Assembly: GCF_004368785.1 (NCBI RefSeq)
Contig: NZ_SODM01000002.1
Coordinates: 434,001-498,000 of the forward strand
DNA: 64,000 nucleotides
From: Flavobacterium sp. 270
GTDB taxonomy: Bacteria; Bacteroidota; Bacteroidia; Flavobacteriales; Flavobacteriaceae
Direction: 5' to 3'
How positions within the stretch are numbered: the first letter of the stretch is position 1; each line of letters opens with the position of its first letter. Under the pieces are notes generated by a model, which searched no databases, had not been told where the DNA came from, and saw only the letters and a program-made list of their open reading frames with translations. The position numbers were made by a program, and so were the translations under genes. Shown here one piece after another: positions 36,318-44,949 of this stretch.

Positions 36318-37865
36318 ATGAACAACAGAAACTATAATATTTATTTTCACACACATACCGTAAGCGGCATTGTGATAAGCGTTGTATTGTTTGTTATTTT
36401 CTTTGCAGGATCATTTTCTTTTTTTAGAGACGAAATCATCAATTGGGAACGTGGCGAATCTGTTTCTCTTACTAATGAAAAACAGATTAATTACGATGAT
36501 GCCTTAAAAATATTAGATAAAAAATACACTTTAGCCGGAAGAAACATCTCGATTTCTAAAGGGAGTAAAGAAAGACGCGTAAATGTTTATATGGAAGGAA
36601 CCAAAGACAGCTTGGCTCCAGCTAAATTAAAAGAAGGAAGCTTTTTTTATTTAGATACCAAAAATTTCAAAACATATACTTATGAAGAATCGTATTCTCT
36701 AGGCGAGTTCTTATACAGACTTCACTTTTTGGCTCAGGTTCCATATCCTGTTGGTTACTACCTTTCGGGTTTTATAGCATTGTTTTTCTTATTTGCGATT
36801 GTAACGGGAGTTCTGTTGCATTGGAACAAAATTGTGTCTAATTTTTATATTTTCCGTCCAAAAGAGAAATTAAAAACTCTATGGACAGACGCTCACACGG
36901 CGTTAGGAATGATTGGTCTTCCGTTTCAGTTTGTATATGCCGTTACAGGAGCATTTTTTATGATCAAATTACTTATTGTTGCACCCGCCGTTATGGCCTT
37001 GTACCAAGGAGATGATAAAAAACTATACGACGATTTAGAATACAACAATCCTGATTTTAAATTTGAAAATAAAAAGATAGCCAATCCTTTTAGCGTCAAT
37101 GAATTTGTTGCAAAAACAAAAAACACCTGGAAAGATTTTGAAATCACAAGCGTTGAAATCAAGAACTATGGAGATGCCAACATGCATGTTTTAGTTGAAG
37201 GTGAAATGCCAACCGACAAAAAATTTACAGCAATTGGTAAAATTATTTACAAGATTGCTGATGGTAAAATCATTGCCAAAAAAGATCCGGTAACACAGAA
37301 TACCTATTTAGACGGAGTTAAAAATGTTTTATACCGAATTCACTTTGGTGATTACGGAGGATATGCATTAAGAATTATCAGTTTTGTTCTTGGTATTATT
37401 AGTTGTTTTGTTATTATATCCGGAGTTATGATTTGGCTTGTTGCGCGCGACAAGAAAAATATGCCCGAGAAAAAACGCAGATTTAATAATGCAGTTGTTA
37501 GAATATATTTGGCCGTTTGTTTGAGTATGTATCCCGTGACTGCCATTGCATTTATTGTAGATAAAGTTTTTTATCCATTAACCCAATCTGATATTTATAG
37601 CGTTTATTTTATAACCTGGCTGGTTTTAATTGTATTTTTCCTTTTAAAAAGAGACATTAATTTTACCAACAAATGGTGTTTGATTTCTGGAAGTATTTTA
37701 GGTTTTTTAATTCCTATTGCAAATGGAATCTGCACAGGAAACTGGTTCTGGAAAACTTTTGCACAAAATCAATTTCAGATTTTCTTTATTGATATTTTCT
37801 GGATTGTTTTAGCCTCGATCACTTTGTATGTTTCTTTTAAATTAAAAAAAGTGAAGAGCGAATAA
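36318..37865 (+). CDS. PepSY-TM (PiuB-like) inner-membrane protein
   Basis: 515 residues. TM1 (HTVSGIVISVVLFVIFFAGS), a periplasmic PepSY-type domain, TM2 (YLSGFIALFFLFAIVTGVLLHW), a second soluble part with His residues on the membrane side (HTALGMIGLP; YRIHFGDYGG), and four or five further C-terminal helices. PepSY-TM proteins are thought to reduce ferric siderophores or haem at the inner membrane. It follows the DUF3649-like gene by 3 bp. The C-terminal block of extra helices after 420 makes it longer than the minimal family members. Confidence 0.85.
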   Translation: MNNRNYNIYFHTHTVSGIVISVVLFVIFFAGSFSFFRDEIINWERGESVSLTNEKQINYDDALKILDKKYTLAGRNISISKGSKERRVNVYMEGTKDSLAPAKLKEGSFFYLDTKNFKTYTYEESYSLGEFLYRLHFLAQVPYPVGYYLSGFIALFFLFAIVTGVLLHWNKIVSNFYIFRPKEKLKTLWTDAHTALGMIGLPFQFVYAVTGAFFMIKLLIVAPAVMALYQGDDKKLYDDLEYNNPDFKFENKKIANPFSVNEFVAKTKNTWKDFEITSVEIKNYGDANMHVLVEGEMPTDKKFTAIGKIIYKIADGKIIAKKDPVTQNTYLDGVKNVLYRIHFGDYGGYALRIISFVLGIISCFVIISGVMIWLVARDKKNMPEKKRRFNNAVVRIYLAVCLSMYPVTAIAFIVDKVFYPLTQSDIYSVYFITWLVLIVFFLLKRDINFTNKWCLISGSILGFLIPIANGICTGNWFWKTFAQNQFQIFFIDIFWIVLASITLYVSFKLKKVKSE

Positions 37866-37904
37866 TCCGCTTTCGCGAAAAACCATCAAATTAATTGATA
37901 TAAT

Positions 37905-37952
37905 TTGCGGATTGTACATTTAGAATTACTTTTGCTTTTTAGCAATTCTAAA
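37905..37952 (+). promoter_or_regulatory. Promoter TTG-N19-TACTTTTG inside an inverted repeat
   Basis: TTG (37905-37907) and TACTTTTG (37927-37934). A 9-bp inverted repeat TTTAGAATT / AATTCTAAA (37919-37927, 37944-37952) surrounds the -7 box, which would suit a repressor site. Confidence 0.5.
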
Positions 37953-37983
37953 AGAAAGAATAAAATCTTTCGCAATCTGCAAA

Positions 37984-39088
37984 ATGAGTTTTATAAAACA
38001 AGTACGTTTTCTACATAAATGGCTCGGATTAATTTCCGGGCTTATTGTTTTTATTGTCAGTATTACAGGTTGTATATTTTGTTTTCATGACGAAATAAAA
38101 GACATTACCCGCAAAGAATGGCGTATTGTAGAACCTCAAAACAAACCCTTTATACTTCCAAATGTTTTACAGGAAAAAGCTCAAGAAATTGCTCCAAATG
38201 TAAAACCGACAATGGTTTCCTATTACGGAAAAAACAGGTCTGCCATTGTTTACACTTATTCAGAAAAGGAAAGTCTATATCTTTATTTTAATCCTTATAC
38301 AGGTAAATACTTAAAAACCGAAAATCCCGAAACGGATTTCTTCATAATTGTAGAATATATTCATTTGTATCTCCTCCTGCCCGATTATATCGGAAAACAT
38401 ATTATTGGCGGTGCAACAATTATATTTATTCTGCTGCTCATTTCTGGAATTATCCAGTGGTGGCCAAAAAGAAAAAGTGATATCAAAAGAAGCTTTACCG
38501 TAAAATGGGCTGCAAAATGGGCGCCGTGTAAACTATGACTGGCACAATACTTCGGGATTTTATATTGCTATAATTGCTGTTATAATAGCCATAACAGGTT
38601 TAACTTTTACTTACGAATGGGTCGGCGATGGCATTTATAAAACGTTCAATTTTGGAGGAGATAAAGCCATAGAAACAATAGCACCAACAATAGATACCAC
38701 AAAGTTTAAGAAAAACAATTTGCTTGCGATAGACAGAGCTTTTATCGAAACGATGAAACAGCAGCCAAAAGCCGAAATGTTTTTTATAATCTTACCCCAA
38801 AACAAAGGCGACATAATCAATACTGGCGCATATCCGCATACTTTACGATTCGATCATCAGAGTAATTATTATTTTCATCCGTCAAGCGGAAAATTAATTC
38901 AGAGCGATCCTTACGACAAAAAGAGTTTAGGTTTACAAGTTGTAGAAATGAATTACGGCATTCATACCGGACAGATTTTAGATTTACCAGGCAAAATTAT
39001 TGCTTTTACAGTAAGCTTAATCGCTTCTGCTTTACCTGTAACAGGTTTTATAATTTGGTTTGGAAGAAGAAAGAAATTTAAAAAATAA
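37984..39088 (+). pseudogene. PepSY-TM protein, broken by a one-base frameshift
   Basis: The first frame encodes 184 residues (HKWLGLISGLIVFIVSITG; YIHLYLLLPDYIGKHIIGG) and then stops at 38536-38538 (AKWAPCKL). From 38522 the next frame is open without interruption to 39088 and continues the family: RVNYDWHNTSGFY, a TM helix, EMNYGIHTGQILDLPG and a final TM helix. Removing one G at 38519-38521 gives one 368-residue PepSY protein. Flanking promoter and terminator look intact. It is either a recent inactivation or a sequencing error. Intact relatives would cooperate in siderophore reduction with the upstream PepSY gene. Confidence 0.8.
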
Positions 39089-39095
39089 AAGCATA

Positions 39096-39123
39096 AAAAA
39101 ACCGCCCTATAAAGGCGGTTTTT
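39096..39123. terminator. Bidirectional terminator
   Basis: Stem AAAAAACCGCC / GGCGGTTTTT with a CTATAAA loop between the convergent PepSY and MORN-type genes. Confidence 0.85.
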
Positions 39124-39141
39124 CAAATTATCGAAACAATC

Positions 39142-39489
39142 TTAATTTCTGTTTGCAACAGCATTTTTTTGTAAATTTTTAATAGATGCTATTTTGCTAT
39201 TTTCGTAAGCAACTTCGCTAAGGTTTTTTTCATTAAAAAACATCCATTTTCCCGTTTTCAATCCGTCTGTGTATTCTCCCACGGCAACTTTATTCCCTTT
39301 TTCATCATATGATACCCAAACCCCGTCTAATTTACCATCTTTAAAGAAACCTTCTTGTTGTACATTACCATTTTCATAATAATAAGTAGCTTTTACTCTG
39401 TTTCCAACAGCTTCTAATTCTGGTTTACTTTCTTGTGCAACTAAAATTCCAGAGAACAATATTGCAACTAAAATTACACACTTTTTCAT
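39142..39489 (-). CDS. Exported MORN-repeat (YwqK-like) protein
   Basis: 115 residues with a signal peptide (CVILVAILFSGILVAQ). Three MORN-like repeats follow: YYYENGNVQQEGFFKDGKLDG, then WVSYDEKGNKVAVGEYTDG and WMFFNEKNLSEVAYEN. Such proteins are often named after the YwqK antitoxin family, but a signal peptide and the absence of a toxin gene speak against a toxin-antitoxin role here. Function unknown; probably periplasmic. It is monocistronic, with the shared terminator at its 3' end. Confidence 0.75.
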   Translation of the reverse strand: MKKCVILVAILFSGILVAQESKPELEAVGNRVKATYYYENGNVQQEGFFKDGKLDGVWVSYDEKGNKVAVGEYTDGLKTGKWMFFNEKNLSEVAYENSKIASIKNLQKNAVANRN

Positions 39490-39614
39490 ATCTTTAGGTA
39501 TTTAATGTTATCAAATCTTTATCAAATATAGTTAATTGTTTACATTAAAAAAACTTTTACTTAACAATTTGGTAACATTGACTAAAAGCTTAACATTGGA
39601 AAATAGCTAAAAAC

Positions 39615-39643
39615 AAAAAAACCAACGCTTAAGCATTGGTTTT
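39615..39643 (-). terminator. Terminator of the TlpA-like gene
   Basis: AAAACCAA-C-GCTTAAGC-A-TTGGTTTT hairpin, followed on the minus strand by a T-rich tract; 58 bp past the stop codon. Confidence 0.65.
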
Positions 39644-39700
39644 ACTGGTATTTTAGCGAAAAACTAAATTTACGATAACGTTGTAAATTTCGTAAATAAA

Positions 39701-40693
39701 TTACTTCAATAATGTATTTAACTGACTATCAAGAGCTGGATCTGATGGTCGCGCAGCTTCAGAATTGATAATATTGCCTTTTGGATCAATTAAAATAAAC
39801 CTCGGAATTCCCGTTACACCATAAGCCATAACAAACTCAGATTCCCAATCTTTATCGGCAAACAATTGTGTACCGCCAAGATTTTTATCCGTTACAAATT
39901 TTTTCCATTTTTCAGCATCTTTTGCTTTATCAATAGAAATACTCACAAACTCAATATTCTTTCCATGATATTTCTCTTCTATTTTTTGCAAAAAAGGAAT
40001 CTCAGCTCTACAAGGAGCACACCATGTTGCCCAAAGATCTATATATACGTATTTTCCTTTTAGATCAGACAGCTTTGTTTTTCCTCCTTTATAATTAACG
40101 TAATCAAAATCAGGAGAAGGTTTACCTTTCATTTTATTTGCTTTTGATGCACTTTCATAATTTTGAACTGAGAATTCGTGAAAACGCTCAAAATTACTTT
40201 TCATTGCAGTTTTAAATTCCGGATCAAAATTTCCTTTCTCCAAACTTTCAACATCTGTCTTTTCCTTAGCTTCCAGGATTGCTGCAAATTCAGCTGGTTC
40301 TTTAGAAAAAGCATTCTCTATTGTTTCATTTCTTAAAGCTTGTTGTGCCAAAAAATTACTTTCATCAACACCTTTACCGCTGAAAACGATAGTTTCATCA
40401 AATTCTTTTGCATTCATAGTTAAATTTACCACAGAATTTGGTATCAAATATAACCTAGAAGATTCAGTTCCGTCGGAAAACACATAAAATCCTTTTGGCG
40501 CATCAAATGAAGCCACAAAAGTTTCCTCTTTGTTAATCGGAATAACTTGTTTAAAATTATTATTTCCTTTAATGACTAGAGTATCGCTGTTTCTATTAGC
40601 AATTTTAGCCGTAAACTTAATTTGATTCTTGCTTTGCGCCGTTATATTCAAAACACTAAAAATCGCCAGACCAGCAACAAAAAGTTTTTTCAT
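39701..40693 (-). CDS. TlpA-like periplasmic thiol-disulfide protein
   Basis: 330 residues. A signal peptide (LFVAGLAIFSVLNITA) precedes an N-terminal beta-sandwich at about 20-115, as in Bacteroidota proteins with a DUF4369-like domain, then a helical linker. A thioredoxin fold occupies about 190-330, with the redox motif DLWATWCAPCRAEIPFL (CxxC), KGKYVYIDLW and the cis-Pro segment YGVTGIPRFILID. It probably reduces or maintains disulfides of exported proteins or cytochromes. It is a single gene with its own terminator. Confidence 0.88.
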   Translation of the reverse strand: MKKLFVAGLAIFSVLNITAQSKNQIKFTAKIANRNSDTLVIKGNNNFKQVIPINKEETFVASFDAPKGFYVFSDGTESSRLYLIPNSVVNLTMNAKEFDETIVFSGKGVDESNFLAQQALRNETIENAFSKEPAEFAAILEAKEKTDVESLEKGNFDPEFKTAMKSNFERFHEFSVQNYESASKANKMKGKPSPDFDYVNYKGGKTKLSDLKGKYVYIDLWATWCAPCRAEIPFLQKIEEKYHGKNIEFVSISIDKAKDAEKWKKFVTDKNLGGTQLFADKDWESEFVMAYGVTGIPRFILIDPKGNIINSEAARPSDPALDSQLNTLLK

Positions 40694-40823
40694 AGGTTTA
40701 AAAATTTGTTTTTACTGATTCAAAACTAAATAAATTAAAGCTGTGAAAATTTACAATTAACAAAATATTTAAAATTATTAAGCATCAGTGATCACTTTAC
40801 TATATTAATTTGAATTTTGTGTT

Positions 40824-40831
40824 TACTTTTG
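40824..40831 (+). promoter_or_regulatory. -7 box TACTTTTG of aspS
   Basis: TAnnTTTG match 18 bp before ATG 40850; a TTG at 40817 lies upstream of it and is therefore not the start. Confidence 0.5.
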
Positions 40832-40849
40832 CAGTCTAAAATTTTGATC

Positions 40850-42601
40850 ATGTATAGAAGTCATAATTGCGGCGAACTTAACGCCTCAAATATTAATACG
40901 GAAGTTACACTAGCGGGCTGGGTTCAAAAATCCCGCGATAAAGGATTTATGAACTGGGTTGATTTACGTGACCGTTACGGAATTACACAGCTTATTTTCG
41001 ACGAAAGTCGTACTGATAAAACTGTTTTTGAATTGGCAAAAACTCTTGGACGCGAGTTTGTAATTCAAGTAAAAGGAACTGTTATTGAGCGTGAAGCCAA
41101 AAACAAAAATATTCCGACTGGTGAAATCGAAATTTTAGTTTCAGAATTAACTATTCTAAATGCTGCGCTTACACCTCCATTTACTATTGAAGATGAAACT
41201 GACGGTGGTGAAGATATCAGAATGAAATACCGCTACCTTGACATTAGAAGAAATCCTGTAAAAAACAGTTTGCTTTTCCGTCATAAAGTAGCAATGGAAG
41301 TTCGTAAATATCTATCTGATTTAGATTTCTGCGAAGTTGAAACTCCTTATTTAATTAAATCGACTCCAGAAGGAGCGAGAGATTTCGTTGTACCAAGCCG
41401 TATGAACGAAGGACAATTTTATGCTTTGCCACAATCACCACAAACTTTCAAACAATTATTAATGGTAGGCGGAATGGATAAATATTTCCAAATCGTAAAA
41501 TGTTTCCGTGACGAAGATTTACGCGCAGACCGTCAGCCAGAGTTTACTCAGATTGACTGCGAAATGGCTTTTGTAGAACAAGAAGATATTTTGAATGTTT
41601 TTGAAGGATTGACAAGACATTTACTTAAAGAAATAAAAGGTATTGAAGTAGATAAATTCCCTAGAATTACTTACGACTATGCCATGAAAACATACGGAAA
41701 TGACAAACCAGACATTCGTTTCGGAATGGAGTTTGGCGAGTTAAACGAATTTGCACAACATAAAGATTTTCCAGTATTTAATGCTGCAGAATTAGTTGTT
41801 GGTATTGCAGTTCCGGGAGCAGGAAATTATACAAGAAAAGAAATCGACGCCTTAATTGACTGGGTAAAACGTCCACAAGTTGGCGCTTCTGGAATGGTTT
41901 ACTCAAAATGTAACGAAGACGGAACTTTTAAATCTTCTGTAGATAAATTTTACAATCAGGATGATTTAGAACAATGGGCAAAAATTACCGGGGCAAAACC
42001 TGGCGACATGATTTTTGTACTTTCTGGACCGGCAAACAAAACACGCGCACAGCTTTCTGCACTTCGTATGGAACTTGCAACTCGTTTAGGATTGCGTAAG
42101 CCAGAAGAATTTGCACCACTTTGGGTTGTAGATTTCCCATTATTAGAGCTTGACGAAGAAAGCGGCCGTTACCACGCGATGCACCACCCGTTTACATCTC
42201 CAAAACCAGAAGATATGGCTTTGTTAGAAACAGAACCAGGAAAAGTTCGTGCCAATGCTTACGATATGGTTTTAAACGGAAATGAAATTGGCGGAGGTTC
42301 AATTCGTATTCACGATAAAGCAACGCAGCAATTAATGTTTAAATATTTAGGATTTACTGAAGAAGAAGCAAAAGCTCAATTTGGTTTCTTAATGGATGCT
42401 TTCCAATTTGGTGCACCACCACACGGAGGTTTAGCATTTGGTTTAGACCGACTTGTAGCTATTTTAGGTGGACAGGAAACAATTAGAGATTTTATCGCAT
42501 TCCCTAAAAACAATTCTGGACGCGATGTAATGATCGATGCTCCTGCAGCAATTGATGACGCACAATTAAAAGAATTACATATTAAAGTTGATTTAGTATA
42601 A
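40850..42601 (+). CDS. aspS: Aspartyl-tRNA synthetase
   Basis: 583 residues, bacterial-type length. An N-terminal OB-fold anticodon-binding domain at 1-105 ([35 protein letters not shown]) is followed by the class II catalytic core with motif 2 ([18 protein letters not shown]), the bacterial GAD insertion at about 285-410 and motif 3 ([16 protein letters not shown]). It charges tRNA-Asp in the cytoplasm. Starting at ATG 40850 gives the usual N-terminus. It is monocistronic, with a perfect terminator after it. Discriminating or not for tRNA-Asn was not assessed. Confidence 0.97.
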   Translation: MYRSHNCGELNASNINTEVTLAGWVQKSRDKGFMNWVDLRDRYGITQLIFDESRTDKTVFELAKTLGREFVIQVKGTVIEREAKNKNIPTGEIEILVSELTILNAALTPPFTIEDETDGGEDIRMKYRYLDIRRNPVKNSLLFRHKVAMEVRKYLSDLDFCEVETPYLIKSTPEGARDFVVPSRMNEGQFYALPQSPQTFKQLLMVGGMDKYFQIVKCFRDEDLRADRQPEFTQIDCEMAFVEQEDILNVFEGLTRHLLKEIKGIEVDKFPRITYDYAMKTYGNDKPDIRFGMEFGELNEFAQHKDFPVFNAAELVVGIAVPGAGNYTRKEIDALIDWVKRPQVGASGMVYSKCNEDGTFKSSVDKFYNQDDLEQWAKITGAKPGDMIFVLSGPANKTRAQLSALRMELATRLGLRKPEEFAPLWVVDFPLLELDEESGRYHAMHHPFTSPKPEDMALLETEPGKVRANAYDMVLNGNEIGGGSIRIHDKATQQLMFKYLGFTEEEAKAQFGFLMDAFQFGAPPHGGLAFGLDRLVAILGGQETIRDFIAFPKNNSGRDVMIDAPAAIDDAQLKELHIKVDLV

Positions 42602-42619
42602 CTTTAAGATTTCTTATAT

Positions 42620-42656
42620 AAAATCGCAGCTAAATATTTTAGCTGCGATTTTTTTT
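42620..42656 (+). terminator. Terminator after aspS
   Basis: Perfect stem AAAATCGCAGCTAAA / TTTAGCTGCGATTTT with a TAT loop and following T8. Confidence 0.9.
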
Positions 42657-42828
42657 ATAAACTAAGGTCAAAAAGACCATAAATTGCAGAACGACAAAGT
42701 CATAAAGTTCCTACTTTTTGAACTATATTTAATATACGGCTATTAAAGACTATTGAAACTCAAACCAACGCAATATAAATAGCAAAAACACTGTAAATCA
42801 ATAATTTTTACAAAAAATTAACACCTTC

Positions 42829-42861
42829 TTGTCTTTTGTATGAATTTATATCTTACATTTG
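42829..42861 (+). promoter_or_regulatory. Promoter TTG-N22-TACATTTG of the cold-shock gene
   Basis: Consensus -33/-7 pair; predicted transcription start near 42868 gives a short leader of about 23 nt, so the long cold-shock leader of enterobacteria is not seen. The rest of 42657-42828 shows nothing recognisable. Confidence 0.55.
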
Positions 42862-42890
42862 CTTCATTATAAATTATTATTACAATTACA

Positions 42891-43085
42891 ATGCGTACAG
42901 GTACAGTAAAATTTTTCAATGAATCTAAAGGTTATGGATTCATTACAGACGAAGAAACAGGAAAAGATATCTTCGTTCACGCTTCAGGAATTAACGCGGA
43001 AGAATTACGCGAAGGTGACCGTGTAAGCTATGAAGAAGAAGAAGGAAGAAAAGGGAAAGTTGCTGCTAAAGTAGCAGTAATCTAA
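42891..43085 (+). CDS. Cold-shock domain protein
   Basis: 64 residues forming one cold-shock OB fold. RNP1 is KGYGFIT and RNP2 is DIFVHAS, with the N-terminal TGTVKFFNESKG strand. Such proteins bind single-stranded RNA/DNA and act as RNA chaperones. The C-terminus is Lys/Glu-rich (SYEEEEGRKGKVAAKV). It has its own promoter and terminator. The sequence does not show whether it is actually cold-induced. Confidence 0.95.
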   Translation: MRTGTVKFFNESKGYGFITDEETGKDIFVHASGINAEELREGDRVSYEEEEGRKGKVAAKVAVI

Positions 43086-43126
43086 GAAAAATATAGCAAT
43101 TTATTTTTTTTGCCTCTGAATGGTTT

Positions 43127-43162
43127 TAAAAACGTTTCGATTAATTTCGAGACGTTTTTTTT
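43127..43162 (+). terminator. Terminator after the cold-shock gene
   Basis: Stem AAAAACGTTTCGA / TTCGAGACGTTTTT with one G-U type mismatch, then T-run. Confidence 0.8.
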
Positions 43163-43265
43163 TGTCCAAATCTTAAAAAAATATTAAAAAAACGCAAAGT
43201 TATTTATAATGAATAAAAATTAGACTTAAACAGACTTTCCGCACCTACTTATATCCGCATTTAGC

Positions 43266-43296
43266 TTGTGATTTACAGAGTTGCAAGTTATCTTTG
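43266..43296 (+). promoter_or_regulatory. nuo operon promoter TTG-N20-TATCTTTG
   Basis: TTG (43266-43268) and TATCTTTG (43289-43296); predicted start near 43303, 26 nt before the nuoA ATG. This is the only clear promoter found before the 14-gene operon. Confidence 0.65.
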
Positions 43297-43328
43297 TGGC
43301 TCATTTTTTAAGTAAAAAACCTAAGTTT

Positions 43329-43694
43329 ATGCAATCTGATCAATACAATTACATTCCTATTTTAATGCAGTGCATTCTGGCTGTTGGTTTTGTGGTAGGA
43401 ACAATCATAGTTTCTGGAAAATTAGGCCCAAAAAGAACTTCTGAAGTTAAAGATAAAAACTTTGAGTGCGGTATCGAATCTGTTGGTAATGCCCGTATTC
43501 CTTTTTCAGTAAAATATTTCCTTGTTGCTATATTATTTGTTTTGTTTGACGTAGAGGTTATTTTCCTTTACCCTTGGGCAGTAAACTTCAAAGATTTAGG
43601 AATTGAAGGAATGCTTAAAATGATCGTTTTCATGGCTTTGCTTTTGGTTGGTTTTTTCTACATCATCAAAAAGAAAGCTTTAGAGTGGGAATAA
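43329..43694 (+). CDS. nuoA: NADH-quinone oxidoreductase subunit A
   Basis: 121 residues from ATG 43329 (a TTG at 43281 lies before the promoter -7 box). Three membrane helices; the conserved loop has NFECGIESVGNARIPFSVKY and TM2 has VLFDVEVIFLYPWA with the family Asp/Glu. It forms the membrane-arm base of complex I next to the quinone site. First gene of the operon; a 150-bp spacer with an inverted repeat separates it from nuoB. Confidence 0.95.
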   Translation: MQSDQYNYIPILMQCILAVGFVVGTIIVSGKLGPKRTSEVKDKNFECGIESVGNARIPFSVKYFLVAILFVLFDVEVIFLYPWAVNFKDLGIEGMLKMIVFMALLLVGFFYIIKKKALEWE

Positions 43695-43695
43695 T

Positions 43696-43840
43696 GATTT
43701 TAGATTTTAGATCTTCGATTTTAGATTTATCTATTATTGCGATTTAAAGTTTGAATTCAAATTAAAATACTGATTTAAAAAAATTGATTTTTTATTTAAC
43801 GATTTACCCAAATCTAAAATCTAAAGTCTAAAATCTAAAA
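43696..43840. repeat. Iterated-word inverted repeat between nuoA and nuoB
   Basis: GATTTTAGATTTTAGATC and GATTTTAGATTT on the left (43696-43728) are complemented by AAATCTAAAATCTAAAG and AAATCTAAAA on the right (43810-43840), with about 80 nt of loop. Confidence 0.7.
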
Positions 43841-43844
43841 TAAA

Positions 43845-44393
43845 ATGAGCGATTCAAAAGTAAATATGGTTGCACCGCCGGAAGGAGTTGTAGGAGAAGG
43901 ATTCTTCGCTACAAAACTAAATGATGTTGTAGGTTTGGCAAGAGCCAATTCGTTATGGCCTCTTCCTTTCGCGACTTCATGCTGTGGTATCGAATTTATG
44001 GCTACAATGGCTTCACATTACGATTTGGCACGATTTGGATCTGAGCGTGTGAGTTTCTCTCCACGTCAGGCAGATATGTTATTGGTAATGGGAACTATTT
44101 CTAAAAAAATGGCACCTATTTTAAGACAGGTTTACGAACAAATGTCTGAGCCTCGCTGGGTAATTGCAGTTGGAGCTTGTGCTTCATCAGGTGGGATCTT
44201 TGATACTTATTCAGTTTTGCAAGGAATTGACAAAGTTATTCCGGTTGATGTTTATGTACCAGGATGTCCTCCAAGACCAGAACAAATTGTAGATGGAGTT
44301 ATGAGACTTCAAGATTTGGTAAGATCAGAATCTGTAAGACGCAGAAGTTCTCCAGAATACCAAGAATTATTAGCTTCATATAACATTTCATAA
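43845..44393 (+). CDS. nuoB: NADH-quinone oxidoreductase subunit B
   Basis: 182 residues. Ligands of the terminal [4Fe-4S] cluster N2 are visible: the CC pair at 46-47 in FATSCCGIEF, Cys in VGACASSGG and Cys in PGCPPRPEQ. This cluster hands electrons to quinone at the junction with subunit D. Cytoplasmic side of the inner membrane. nuoC follows after 2 bp. Confidence 0.97.
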   Translation: MSDSKVNMVAPPEGVVGEGFFATKLNDVVGLARANSLWPLPFATSCCGIEFMATMASHYDLARFGSERVSFSPRQADMLLVMGTISKKMAPILRQVYEQMSEPRWVIAVGACASSGGIFDTYSVLQGIDKVIPVDVYVPGCPPRPEQIVDGVMRLQDLVRSESVRRRSSPEYQELLASYNIS

Positions 44394-44395
44394 AA

Positions 44396-44917
44396 ATGGC
44401 TTTAGAAAATAACCTGATCCAGGATAAACTTACCGAAACATTTGATTCAAGTGTTTTTAACTTCCGTGAAGAAAGAGATATTTTTACTCTGGAAACATCT
44501 GCTGATAAAATAACAGCTTTAATTCTATTCCTAAAAAACGATTCTGATTTACGTTTTCACTTCTTAACAGATTTATGCGGTATTCATTATCCGGATAACG
44601 AAACAGATCGTCAGTTTGCAATTGTATATCATTTGCACAATTGGTACGAAAACAAACGTTTAAGAATCAAAGTATACATCAATGGTGAAAAACCGGAGAT
44701 CAAATCAATTTCAAATATTTTCCCAAGTTCAAACTGGATGGAAAGAGAAACTTACGATTTCTTCGGAGTTAATTTTATCGGACATCCACAATTGAAACGT
44801 ATTTTAAATATGGATGAAATGGTGTCTTTCCCAATGAGAAAAGAATTCCCAATGGAAGACAGCGGAAGAACGGACAAAGACGACAGATTCTTTGGAAGAA
44901 CAACAACAAATTGCTAA
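44396..44917 (+). CDS. nuoC: NADH-quinone oxidoreductase subunit C
   Basis: 173 residues, the 30-kDa subunit type. The signature lies near the C-terminus: ERETYDFFGVNFIGHPQLKR and MRKEFPMEDSGRTDKDDRF. It has no cofactor and packs on subunit D in the peripheral arm. It is separate from nuoD here, not fused as in Escherichia coli; nuoD starts 32 bp downstream. Confidence 0.95.
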   Translation: MALENNLIQDKLTETFDSSVFNFREERDIFTLETSADKITALILFLKNDSDLRFHFLTDLCGIHYPDNETDRQFAIVYHLHNWYENKRLRIKVYINGEKPEIKSISNIFPSSNWMERETYDFFGVNFIGHPQLKRILNMDEMVSFPMRKEFPMEDSGRTDKDDRFFGRTTTNC

Positions 44918-44949
44918 GAAAAAATCATATAATTTTTCACATTAAATAA

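Noticed and set aside
39142..39489. Antitoxin of a toxin-antitoxin pair (YwqK-like)
   Set aside because: It has a signal peptide and no toxin-like gene next to it; MORN repeats alone do not show this function.
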